A stretch of DNA of 5,072 bases from contig DPXZ01000074.1 of the NCBI GenBank assembly GCA_003526765.1, forward strand, positions 1 through 5,072, in the 5' to 3' direction. Under the pieces are notes generated by a model, which was given only the letters and a program-made list of their open reading frames with translations, was not told the DNA's origin and did no database searches. This document shows, piece after piece, positions 1-5,072 of the stretch. Made by a program: the position numbers and the translations under genes. The number at the start of each line of letters is the position of its first letter. The first letter of the stretch is position 1. The stretch comes from Fervidobacterium sp. GTDB taxonomy: Bacteria; Thermotogota; Thermotogae; Thermotogales; Fervidobacteriaceae.

Positions 1-43
1 TGGGTTATGAGCCCAACGAGCTGCCGGTCTGCTCTACCCCGCG
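1..43 (-). tRNA. Initiator tRNA-fMet (CAU), 3' part cut off by the window edge
   Basis: Read on the minus strand, this begins with acceptor strand CGCGGGG (37-43), then T8-A9, a D-stem GAGC/GCTC, and an anticodon stem-loop with loop CTCATAA. Anticodon CAU is at 7-9. Two initiator hallmarks are visible: three consecutive G-C pairs at the bottom of the anticodon stem (GGG/CCC), and an A11:U24 pair in the D-stem. Together they mark it as the translation initiator rather than elongator Met or an Ile tRNA with modified CAU. The variable loop, T-arm and 3' acceptor lie outside the window, so the unpaired 1:72 position typical of bacterial initiators cannot be checked. It lies 34 bp downstream of tRNA-Leu on the same strand with no intervening promoter or terminator, so the two are probably processed from one transcript. 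Confidence 0.9.
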
Positions 44-77
44 ACGTTTATATTGTCGATTGCTCATTACGATCTCC

Positions 78-167
78 TGGTGCCGGGGATCGGAGTCGAA
101 CCGACACGGGAATCTGCTTCCCAGCGGATTTTAAGTCCGCTGCGTCTGCCAATTTCGCCACCCCGGC
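78..167 (-). tRNA. tRNA-Leu (UAA)
   Basis: A complete class II tRNA on the minus strand. Acceptor GCCGGGG (161-167) pairs perfectly with CCCCGGC (82-88), followed by discriminator A (81) and a genomically encoded CCA (78-80). The anticodon stem GCGGA/TCCGC encloses loop CTTAAAA, giving anticodon UAA at 131-133, which reads UUA and UUG leucine codons. A long variable arm with a TGGGAA/TTCCC-type stem follows, then a T-arm with loop TTCGACT. The long variable arm, the UAA anticodon and discriminator A all fit leucine. It is the first gene of a two-tRNA unit whose second gene is initiator tRNA, and it lies about 4 nt from the predicted transcription start. Confidence 0.97.
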
Positions 168-177
168 TCCGCAATGT

Positions 178-205
178 ATTATACCACTGCGGTAGATTTT
201 GTCAA
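178..205 (-). promoter_or_regulatory. Full-consensus sigma-70-type promoter of the tRNA-Leu/tRNA-fMet unit
   Basis: On the minus strand a perfect -35 box TTGACA (200-205) and a perfect -10 box TATAAT (178-183) are separated by 16 bp. Transcription should start near 171, only about 4 nt before the mature 5' end of tRNA-Leu (167). A match to both consensus hexamers fits a highly expressed stable-RNA promoter. The -35 box begins about 50 bp after the stop codon of the phosphohexomutase gene, and I see no hairpin terminator in that gap (206-255, A/G-rich on the minus strand). Readthrough from the upstream gene may therefore add to tRNA transcription. Confidence 0.85.
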
Positions 206-255
206 TAAAAAACGTTTCAGTGCCTTTCTACAATCTTCTTACTTTTTCTTACTTC

Positions 256-1977
256 TTATGCCTCTGCAACCTTCTTCAGTATCGCATCCTTTATGATGCT
301 TAGTTTCCTTGTTGCTTCTGCCTTTACTCTATCTACACTGTAGATGTATACCTTTAATTTTGGTTCGGTACCCGATGGTCTAATTGCATACCAAGAACCA
401 TCGCTCAAAACAAATTTGAGTACGTTCGATTGTGCTATGTGTGGTTCTACATTTCTTATTTCCTTGCCGTTCTTGTCGTATACCTTTCTTTCGTTGTAAT
501 CGGTGTACTCAACCAATTCCAAAGTTCCAATTTCTTTCAGGTACTTCTTTCTGAACACGTCCATGATTCGCTTTATCTTCTCCATTCCTTTGATTCCTTC
601 GTATATAAGTGAGAAATTATCTTCCATGTAATATCCAAATTTCTTGTACAGCCCTTCGAGTACGTCTATCAGTGTCTTGCCTTGCTTTTTGTAGTAGCCG
701 GCCATTTCTGAGATGAGCATCGACATCATGACGCCGTCTTTGTCCCTTACAAAATTACCCGTGACATATCCTATGCTCTCTTCGTAACCAAATTGGAACG
801 AATATCTGTCTTCCAGGTCATTCTCCAGCCCGCAGATGTTCTTGAACCCAGTTAGAGTTTCAAACGTTTCAACACCGTACTGCTTTGCTATCATTTTCCC
901 GAGGTTACCAGTCACGATAGATTTAATTATGATACCATTTTTTGGAAGTATGCCCTTTGCCTTTCTCTGCGATAAGATGTATTCAATAAGCAATGCTCCA
1001 GTTTGATTGCCGTTGAGTGGCAAATATTCACCGTTGTGCTTAACCATTACCGCATTTCTATCCGCATCTGGGTCCGTTGCGAGAATTAAGTCCGCATCTC
1101 TTTCTTTGGCATATTTTAAAGCCAATTCAAATGCCTTCAAATCCTCTGGGTTTGGATAACTGACCGTTGGGAATTCTCCATTTGGTTCAAGTTGTTCTGG
1201 TACTATGAAGTAATTTGTGAACCCTCTCTTGTTTAGCACGTAGTTAACGAATCTTCCGCCCGTTCCATGGAGCGGTGTATAAACAACACCAATGTTCTTA
1301 TCTACATCATCACACAGTGAGAGGGAAAGTACCTTTTCGAAATAGGCTTCGTCTATTTCTTTTCCAATGATCTTTATTAGCCCTTTTTGTATAGCTTCAT
1401 CAAACTCCATCTTCTTTATCTTTCCAAAATCTTCTATCTTCCTTATATTCTCTTCAATTGGTTCCGCTATATCATCCATTATCTGAGAGCCATATTCCCA
1501 GTAAACTTTATAACCATTGTACTCCGGTGGGTTGTGACTTGCCGTTATCACTATACCCGATGCAGTTTTCAAATGTCTCACTGAATAGGAGAGTACAGGC
1601 GTTGGTCTTATATCATCGAACAAGTACACTTGCACACCGTTACCCGCAAGTACCTGCGCGGTTATTCTCGCAAATTCTTTTGACATCCTTCTCACATCGT
1701 AGGCGATGACGACTCCTCTTTTTGCATATTCTTCACCGCGGTCGAGTATGTATTGTGCAAGGCCTTGGGTGGCCTTTGAAACGGTATAAACATTCATTCT
1801 ATTGTTACCGGCACCTATCTTACCCCGTAAACCGGCCGTTCCAAACTCCAAATCGAACATGAATCTTTCCTTTATTTCTTCTTCGTTATCGGCAATCTTT
1901 CTGAGTTCTTCCTTTGTTGCTTCATCGATGTAAGGACTTTCGAGCCACTTGTTGTATTCAAGCATGTAGTCTTTCAT
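256..1977 (-). CDS. Phosphoglucomutase/phosphomannomutase family protein (alpha-D-phosphohexomutase superfamily)
   Basis: Predicted cytosolic enzyme of 573 residues that moves a phosphate between C1 and C6 of a hexose (or C1 and C5 of a pentose) through a phosphoserine intermediate. All four superfamily signatures are present in order: TASHNP with the phosphorylated Ser147, the Mg-binding loop DPDADR (Asp302, Asp304, Asp306), the sugar-selecting loop GYEESIGY (397-404), and the C-terminal phosphate-binding loop RPSGTEPK (533-540). The N-terminal EFGTAGLRG (44-52) and the length near 570, against about 460 for ManB/GlmM types, match the PGM2/PgcA-like branch. That branch includes phosphoglucomutases, phosphomannomutases and phosphopentomutases, and the sequence does not settle the substrate. 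The start ATG (1975-1977) has Shine-Dalgarno AGGGAGG (1984-1990) 6 nt upstream; a second ATG at codon 5 is less well placed. The gene has its own promoter and leader, ends in TAA, and is followed by no visible terminator. Confidence 0.95.
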   Translation of the reverse strand: MKDYMLEYNKWLESPYIDEATKEELRKIADNEEEIKERFMFDLEFGTAGLRGKIGAGNNRMNVYTVSKATQGLAQYILDRGEEYAKRGVVIAYDVRRMSKEFARITAQVLAGNGVQVYLFDDIRPTPVLSYSVRHLKTASGIVITASHNPPEYNGYKVYWEYGSQIMDDIAEPIEENIRKIEDFGKIKKMEFDEAIQKGLIKIIGKEIDEAYFEKVLSLSLCDDVDKNIGVVYTPLHGTGGRFVNYVLNKRGFTNYFIVPEQLEPNGEFPTVSYPNPEDLKAFELALKYAKERDADLILATDPDADRNAVMVKHNGEYLPLNGNQTGALLIEYILSQRKAKGILPKNGIIIKSIVTGNLGKMIAKQYGVETFETLTGFKNICGLENDLEDRYSFQFGYEESIGYVTGNFVRDKDGVMMSMLISEMAGYYKKQGKTLIDVLEGLYKKFGYYMEDNFSLIYEGIKGMEKIKRIMDVFRKKYLKEIGTLELVEYTDYNERKVYDKNGKEIRNVEPHIAQSNVLKFVLSDGSWYAIRPSGTEPKLKVYIYSVDRVKAEATRKLSIIKDAILKKVAEA

Positions 1978-2026
1978 ACGAATCCTCCCTTCGTGTCTTT
2001 GAGTGTAATGCTTCTGCGTAATGCCT

Positions 2027-2069
2027 CAATTTCGATATACCAATGCAGATATTGCAGATATTGAAATTG
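2027..2069 (-). repeat. Inverted repeat containing a 9-bp tandem duplication, in the mutase leader
   Basis: The arms 2027-2038 and 2058-2069 are complementary over 12 positions except one (A-C on the minus-strand RNA, G-U on the plus strand), with a 19-nt loop. The outer 7 bp (CAATTTC/GAAATTG) pair perfectly. The loop and one arm contain GCAGATATT (plus-strand reading) twice in tandem at 2045-2062. A further 7-bp direct repeat, GTAATGC, occurs at 2005-2011 and 2018-2024. The structure starts about 12 nt after the predicted transcription start and ends well before the ribosome binding site. It could be an operator, a leader hairpin or chance in A/T-rich DNA; I do not recognise a known riboswitch. 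Confidence 0.4.
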
Positions 2070-2087
2070 TTTAGATTACAACATAAG

Positions 2088-2096
2088 ATTATATCA
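2088..2096 (-). promoter_or_regulatory. Predicted extended -10 promoter of the phosphohexomutase gene
   Basis: The minus strand reads TGATATAAT, a perfect -10 hexamer (2088-2093) preceded by the TGN extension. No good -35 box lies 16-18 bp upstream, which is acceptable for an extended -10 promoter. The predicted start near 2081 leaves a leader of about 100 nt before the ATG at 1977. The promoter sits only 25 bp beyond the U-tract of the upstream gene's terminator, so the mutase gene appears to be a separate transcription unit. Confidence 0.6.
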
Positions 2097-2120
2097 TAAA
2101 ATGATGTGAGATTGTATGTG

Positions 2121-2157
2121 AAAAAAAGCAGAAGTGCATTTTAGCACTTCCGCTTTT
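2121..2157 (-). terminator. Strong intrinsic terminator after the small-protein gene
   Basis: On the minus strand, 2144-2157 pairs with 2124-2137 to give a 14-bp stem around a 6-nt loop, ending in a run of seven T (2121-2127). The single non-Watson-Crick position (2130/2151) is a G-U wobble in the minus-strand RNA but an A-C mismatch in the plus-strand RNA, which shows that it works for minus-strand transcription. It lies 55 nt beyond the stop codon of the 88-residue protein gene and separates that gene from the mutase promoter. Confidence 0.92.
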
Positions 2158-2211
2158 GGACTTGTTCATCTTTGTTCATAAACTTACTTGTTGCATTCGG
2201 CGTTGTTTTTC

Positions 2212-2478
2212 TTACTCTTTTTGCTCTTCTTCCTCGTATCCTACGGACTTTAGCCATTCTTTTATATCCATTCCAGTCCATGCCATAACACGCATTTGAG
2301 TTATACAGTTATCGATGATATTTCTCAAAAACATCTTTGAAAACGCATCTTCAGCATTCATGAGTGATGTAATTACATCTTTTAAATCCTGTTCTGATTG
2401 ACCAGCGATTTTTATCTTTTTGTTCAAAATATCAACTGTATACTTTACAGCAAATTCTGTCTCAAATTCTCTTTCCAT
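2212..2478 (-). CDS. Small acidic hypothetical protein (88 residues)
   Basis: I do not recognise this protein. Starting at the ATG at 2476-2478 it has 88 residues, about 18 acidic and 12 basic (net charge near -6), one cysteine (Cys58), two tryptophans (Trp67, Trp75) and an acidic tail (EEEEQKE). There is no signal peptide, membrane segment or metal motif. The middle (about 28-78) looks helical and amphipathic, suggesting a small soluble, possibly oligomeric or partner-binding protein; this is inference. The start was chosen because a near-perfect Shine-Dalgarno, GGAGGTGA at 2484-2491, lies 5 nt upstream. An in-frame GTG at 2485-2487 would add three residues but sits inside that ribosome site. 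The gene has its own extended -10 promoter, a leader of about 115 nt and a strong terminator, so it is a real, independently transcribed gene. Confidence 0.82.
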   Translation of the reverse strand: MEREFETEFAVKYTVDILNKKIKIAGQSEQDLKDVITSLMNAEDAFSKMFLRNIIDNCITQMRVMAWTGMDIKEWLKSVGYEEEEQKE

Positions 2479-2483
2479 CCTCT

Positions 2484-2491
2484 TCACCTCC
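2484..2491 (-). promoter_or_regulatory. Shine-Dalgarno site that fixes the start of the small-protein gene
   Basis: GGAGGTGA on the minus strand is complementary over 8 nt to the usual 3' end of bacterial 16S rRNA. It lies 5 nt before ATG 2476-2478, an ideal spacing. The upstream in-frame GTG (2485-2487) is part of this site, so it cannot be served by it. Confidence 0.75.
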
Positions 2492-2513
2492 CGATGAGGA
2501 AAAAACTGATGAT

Positions 2514-2531
2514 CTCAATAGTCTCAATAGT
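2514..2531 (-). repeat. 9-bp tandem duplication in the small-protein gene leader
   Basis: CTCAATAGT (plus-strand reading) occurs twice back to back, at 2514-2522 and 2523-2531, about 36 nt upstream of the start codon and within the predicted 5' leader. CTGAT also occurs on both sides (2506-2510 and 2532-2536). No clear stem-loop or known riboswitch fold is apparent. Its function is unknown, and it may be a slippage duplication. Confidence 0.5.
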
Positions 2532-2600
2532 CTGATAATACCGAACATAATTAGATACCTACTTCATCGTTGAACAAGGCCAACAACTATCTTCACTTAT

Positions 2601-2629
2601 ATTATATCACATTTGCCAAAAATTTGCAA
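2601..2629 (-). promoter_or_regulatory. Predicted promoter of the small-protein gene (extended -10)
   Basis: The minus strand has TTGCAA (2624-2629, four of six matches to the -35 consensus), a 17-bp spacer and a perfect TATAAT (2601-2606) with the upstream TG extension (TGATATAAT). Transcription should start near 2594, giving a leader of about 115 nt. The -35 region overlaps an imperfect inverted repeat (TTGCAA and TTGGCAA on the minus strand) that could be a regulator site, but this is weak. The promoter lies about 48 bp past the def stop codon, with no convincing terminator between. Confidence 0.75.
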
Positions 2630-2677
2630 CTATACGTTCCATATAGTGTTATTGTCCTTATTTCTCGTTGTTTTTAA

Positions 2678-3178
2678 TTATTTCTCTGAATTTTTTCTTC
2701 TATCTTCCATTATCTTCTTTAGTTGCTGAGATAAAGCTGCTCTGCTCTTTGTGTCAAGATGGTCTATGAATAATATGCCATCCAAATGATCATACTCATG
2801 TTGAAATATACGTGCACTGTAACCTTGCAATAGTTCTTCATGATAAGAGCCATGTTCATCTTGATATCTTACCCTAACCCATCTACTTCTCTCTATATCG
2901 GCAAAGACGTTTGGAATACTGAGACATCCTTCTTCGCCTATCTCTTTTTCATCTGACCTTTCGATTATTTCTGGATTGACTATCATTTTGAAACCGCTGC
3001 CGTCATCCATACCGAAAAACCGTAAAGATATGCCAAGTTGAGGTGCCGCAAGTCCAACACCGTCTTCTTGGTACATGATTATCTTTAATTCTTCCATAAC
3101 AGACCTAACGACTGAAAAATCTGTCACAGGCACTGATTTTTTTCTTAATACAGGATCACCTAAAATTCTTACCTTCAC
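2678..3178 (-). CDS. def: Peptide deformylase
   Basis: Cytosolic metallohydrolase that removes the formyl group from the N-terminal formyl-methionine of new proteins as they leave the ribosome. All three family motifs are intact in this 166-residue protein: motif I GVGLAAPQ (40-47), motif II EGCLS (83-87) and motif III HEYDH (127-131). Known family chemistry assigns Cys85, His127 and His131 as ligands of the catalytic metal (usually Fe2+) and Glu128 as the general acid/base. The length and the opening MKVRILGDPVLRKKSVPV are typical of the family. The start is GTG (3176-3178), supported by GGAGGG (3187-3192) 8 nt upstream, which lies inside the end of surE. The first 23 bp overlap surE in another frame, so translation of the two is probably coupled. 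It is the last gene of the ispG-surE-def cluster; no strong terminator follows. Confidence 0.97.
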   Translation of the reverse strand: MKVRILGDPVLRKKSVPVTDFSVVRSVMEELKIIMYQEDGVGLAAPQLGISLRFFGMDDGSGFKMIVNPEIIERSDEKEIGEEGCLSIPNVFADIERSRWVRVRYQDEHGSYHEELLQGYSARIFQHEYDHLDGILFIDHLDTKSRAALSQQLKKIMEDRRKNSEK

Positions 3179-3941
3179 CGTAAAGTCCCTCCAATTTATT
3201 CAGAAATTCTTCATTTGTCATGAAAATCGTTATGGGCGTTACCGATATATAATTCTGCGCAAGTGCTTTATAGTCGGCCAAAGGATCAACGTCGTCTTCG
3301 ATCACATCACCGAGCATCCAGTAGTATTCCCTACCTGCAGGGTCTATTCTCTTTTCAAAATAATCTTCGTACCTTCTCTTACTCTGCCTTGTGATCTTCC
3401 AGCCCATTATCTTATCATATGGTAGAGATGGTACGTTTATGTTCAAAGCAGTAAATGGTGGAATGCTCTTCACGTCAAAGTCTTTCAGAAAGTCCATGAG
3501 AAAAATTGCAGCACTCTCGTATATTGGTGACTTGAAATCCGCAACAGAGATAGCTATAGAAGGTATCCCTGCTATGGCACCTTCAAGTGCTCCACCAACC
3601 GTACCAGAATATATAACATCGGTTCCCAAATTCTCTCCTCTATTTATACCGCTGATGATAACATCGGGTACAATGTTTCTATCTCTGTATATCACATCTA
3701 ATCCAATTTTTACACAATCTGCAGGCGTTCCGGAGACCGCATACATTTCAAATGGTTCGTTTATATCCAACTTTCTAGCCCACAAAGGTAACCTCAACGT
3801 GATTCCATGTCCAACAGCACTCTGCTCTGATTCGGGTGCACTGACAACTACGTTATGTTCCTTGCTTAGATATCTTGCTGCGCACAGTATACCTGGCGCC
3901 GTTACTCCATCGTCGTTTACAAGCAATACATTTTTCTTCAC
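3156..3941 (-). CDS. surE: 5'/3'-nucleotidase SurE (survival protein)
   Basis: Metal-dependent phosphatase that dephosphorylates nucleoside 5'- and 3'-monophosphates (and, in some members, short polyphosphate), linked in other bacteria to stationary-phase survival. The protein has 261 residues, usual for the family. The N-terminal NDDG (9-12) gives metal ligands Asp10 and Asp11; Ser41 in the SAVGHG segment and Asn100 in SGINRGEN match the remaining ligands known for the T. maritima enzyme. The SGTVGGALEGA segment (112-122) is also characteristic. From memory the sequence resembles T. maritima SurE nearly throughout. The start is GTG (3939-3941); an in-frame TGA four codons upstream and the closeness of NDDG leave no better choice. 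The ribosome site AGGAG (3954-3958) is rather far away (12 nt), so initiation may be moderate. It lies 39 bp after ispG, and its last 23 bp overlap def. Confidence 0.97.
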   Translation of the reverse strand: MKKNVLLVNDDGVTAPGILCAARYLSKEHNVVVSAPESEQSAVGHGITLRLPLWARKLDINEPFEMYAVSGTPADCVKIGLDVIYRDRNIVPDVIISGINRGENLGTDVIYSGTVGGALEGAIAGIPSIAISVADFKSPIYESAAIFLMDFLKDFDVKSIPPFTALNINVPSLPYDKIMGWKITRQSKRRYEDYFEKRIDPAGREYYWMLGDVIEDDVDPLADYKALAQNYISVTPITIFMTNEEFLNKLEGLYGEGKNFR

Positions 3942-3980
3942 GATTTTTTCTCACTCCTCGTTTTTCAACAAAATTCAGCG

Positions 3981-5018
3981 TCATTTGACTAGTTGGTTCA
4001 CGTATTCTTCCAATTTGGCAATACCTTCATCGTACGGATAAGTCCCAACTATATGCCCTTTGTAAAAGACGACGACGCCACCTTTTGTCCCAGCTATGCC
4101 AACATCAGCCTCTTTTCCCTCTCCTATACCGTTCACAACGCAACCAAGGACTGATACCGTGATCTTCTTGCCGACCTTTGCGAGTTTTTCTTCCACCTCG
4201 AGTGCAACCTTTTCCACATCGAACTCTGCCCTTGCACAAGTTGGGCAGGCAACGACATCCGGTCCCTGCCTCAAGTGTAGAAATGTTAGCAATTTCTTTG
4301 CTGCAATGACCTCGTTTATTGGGTCTCCGGAGATAGAAATCCTCATTGTATCGACTAATCCCTCAATTATGAGTGTACCTAAGGCAATCGACGATTTTAT
4401 CAACGAATTGTAGAGTGTGCCCGCCTCGGTGACTCCAACGTGGAGCGGATAACTCACCAATCTTGCTATGTATCTATTTGCCTCTATCGTCTCAAGTGCA
4501 TCAGAACTCTTTACTGAAATCACGATATCGTCAAATCCATGCGTTTCCAACAATCTGACTTCCCTAAGCGCAGCTTCTCCAAGTGCCTGCGCCTTTGGCA
4601 GGTGTTCAAGGTCTTTTGGCAGAGAACCACTATTTGCACCAACTCTTATAGGCACGTTGTGTGCTCTTGCCGCCTTTACAATTTCCAGAACCTTCGATGA
4701 ATCGCCTATGTTACCTGGGTTTATCCTAACTTTGTCTATGCCATTTTCAATCGCTTCTATGGCAATTCGATAATCAAAGTGTATGTCACCAACGAGTGGA
4801 ACAGACGTACGAGCTTTTATCTGTCGTACACTTTTCGCACTTTCTAAATCTGGCAAAGAAACACGTACGATCTCACATCCGGCTTGGACAAGCCTATTTA
4901 TCTGTTCGACAGTCTCATCGACGTTCTTTGTATCTGTATTTGTCATCGATTGAATGGTGATTGGATTTCCACCACCTATTTCAATATTACCAATTCTAAC
5001 CATCTTGCTAATTCTCAT
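3981..5018 (-). CDS. ispG: 4-hydroxy-3-methylbut-2-en-1-yl diphosphate synthase (IspG/GcpE)
   Basis: Penultimate enzyme of the MEP isoprenoid pathway. It reductively opens the cyclic diphosphate MEcPP to HMBPP, using a [4Fe-4S] cluster and electrons from ferredoxin or flavodoxin. The 345-residue protein has the two-domain bacterial layout: a TIM barrel (about 1-235; opening MVRIGNIEIGG, then PITIQSMTNTDT) and a C-terminal cluster domain. Cluster ligands are visible at Cys258 and Cys261 (CPTC), Cys293 (LGCVVNG) and Glu300 (NGIGE), with the same spacings as in the Aquifex enzyme (3, 32 and 7). I chose ATG 5016-5018 because AAGGAG (5028-5033) lies 9 nt upstream. Another ATG two codons earlier (5022-5024) leaves only 3 nt and would give 347 residues. 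It is the first gene of the visible cluster. No promoter is seen upstream, so it is probably cotranscribed with a gene outside the window. Confidence 0.96.
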   Translation of the reverse strand: MRISKMVRIGNIEIGGGNPITIQSMTNTDTKNVDETVEQINRLVQAGCEIVRVSLPDLESAKSVRQIKARTSVPLVGDIHFDYRIAIEAIENGIDKVRINPGNIGDSSKVLEIVKAARAHNVPIRVGANSGSLPKDLEHLPKAQALGEAALREVRLLETHGFDDIVISVKSSDALETIEANRYIARLVSYPLHVGVTEAGTLYNSLIKSSIALGTLIIEGLVDTMRISISGDPINEVIAAKKLLTFLHLRQGPDVVACPTCARAEFDVEKVALEVEEKLAKVGKKITVSVLGCVVNGIGEGKEADVGIAGTKGGVVVFYKGHIVGTYPYDEGIAKLEEYVNQLVK

Positions 5019-5027
5019 ACACATTAT

Positions 5028-5033
5028 CTCCTT
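5028..5033 (-). promoter_or_regulatory. Shine-Dalgarno site of ispG
   Basis: AAGGAG on the minus strand. It lies 9 nt from ATG 5016-5018 and 3 nt from ATG 5022-5024, which favours the downstream start. The remaining upstream bases (5034-5072) show no convincing promoter. A tandem TAA-TAG at 5061-5066 could end an upstream gene, but too little is present to tell. Confidence 0.6.
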
Positions 5034-5072
5034 ATACCCTATTTGAATCAGCTTGGCACACTATTACATAAA

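Noticed and set aside
7..195. Plus-strand 62-codon reading frame at the left end
   Set aside because: It runs antisense through both tRNA genes and the tRNA promoter; the RNA genes fully explain the sequence.
2618..2647. Possible terminator for def: a 6-bp ACTATA/TATAGT stem with a later five-T run
   Set aside because: The stem is short and A/T-rich, and the T run is separated from it by several bases and overlaps the next promoter's -35 region. It is not convincing as an intrinsic terminator.
1..3178. Functional link between initiator tRNA-fMet and peptide deformylase in one window
   Set aside because: Both concern formyl-methionine, but they lie over 2.6 kb apart in different transcription units with unrelated genes between; proximity alone is not evidence.
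3391..4041. Plus-strand 216-codon reading frame
   Set aside because: It lies opposite surE and the end of ispG, has no recognisable domain, and both minus-strand genes carry intact catalytic motifs. It is a shadow frame.
5028..5037. TATAAG as a -10 box upstream of ispG
   Set aside because: It overlaps the ribosome binding site, which would leave no room for a leader, and no -35 box lies at a proper distance.
1..5072. CRISPR array, insertion sequence, phage or toxin-antitoxin genes
   Set aside because: There are no regularly spaced repeats, transposase motifs, long terminal inverted repeats or paired small genes; the small protein stands alone.

Overview
The window looks like ordinary chromosomal DNA from a thermophilic bacterium of the order Thermotogales, most likely Fervidobacterium or a close relative. 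This is judged from remembered protein resemblance (the SurE sequence reads very like the Thermotoga maritima enzyme), short Lys/Glu-rich proteins and moderate-to-low G+C; no database search was run. Every gene I can support lies on the minus strand, so transcription runs from high to low coordinates.

Region by region, in the direction of transcription. (1) 5018-2678 is a three-gene housekeeping operon: ispG (isoprenoid precursor synthesis, MEP pathway), surE (survival protein, 5'-nucleotidase) and def (peptide deformylase). The ispG-surE gap is 39 bp, and surE and def overlap by 23 bp. No promoter is visible ahead of ispG, so the transcript probably starts outside the window. (2) 2629-2121 is a compact single-gene transcription unit: an extended -10 promoter, a leader of about 115 nt, a small acidic protein of 88 residues that I do not recognise, and a strong intrinsic terminator. 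(3) 2096-256 is a separate unit for a 573-residue phosphohexomutase (phosphoglucomutase/phosphomannomutase family). It has its own extended -10 promoter just past that terminator and a leader of about 100 nt with tandem and inverted repeats. (4) 205-1 is a stable-RNA unit: a full-consensus promoter drives tRNA-Leu(UAA), followed 34 bp later by initiator tRNA-fMet(CAU), which is cut by the window edge.

The recognised proteins carry the family motifs and key residues I checked, with no sign of frameshift, truncation, mobile elements, CRISPR arrays or recent transfer. The least explained parts are the small 88-residue protein with its dedicated promoter and terminator, and the two repeat-bearing leaders. 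I see no evidence for an elaborate undescribed system.
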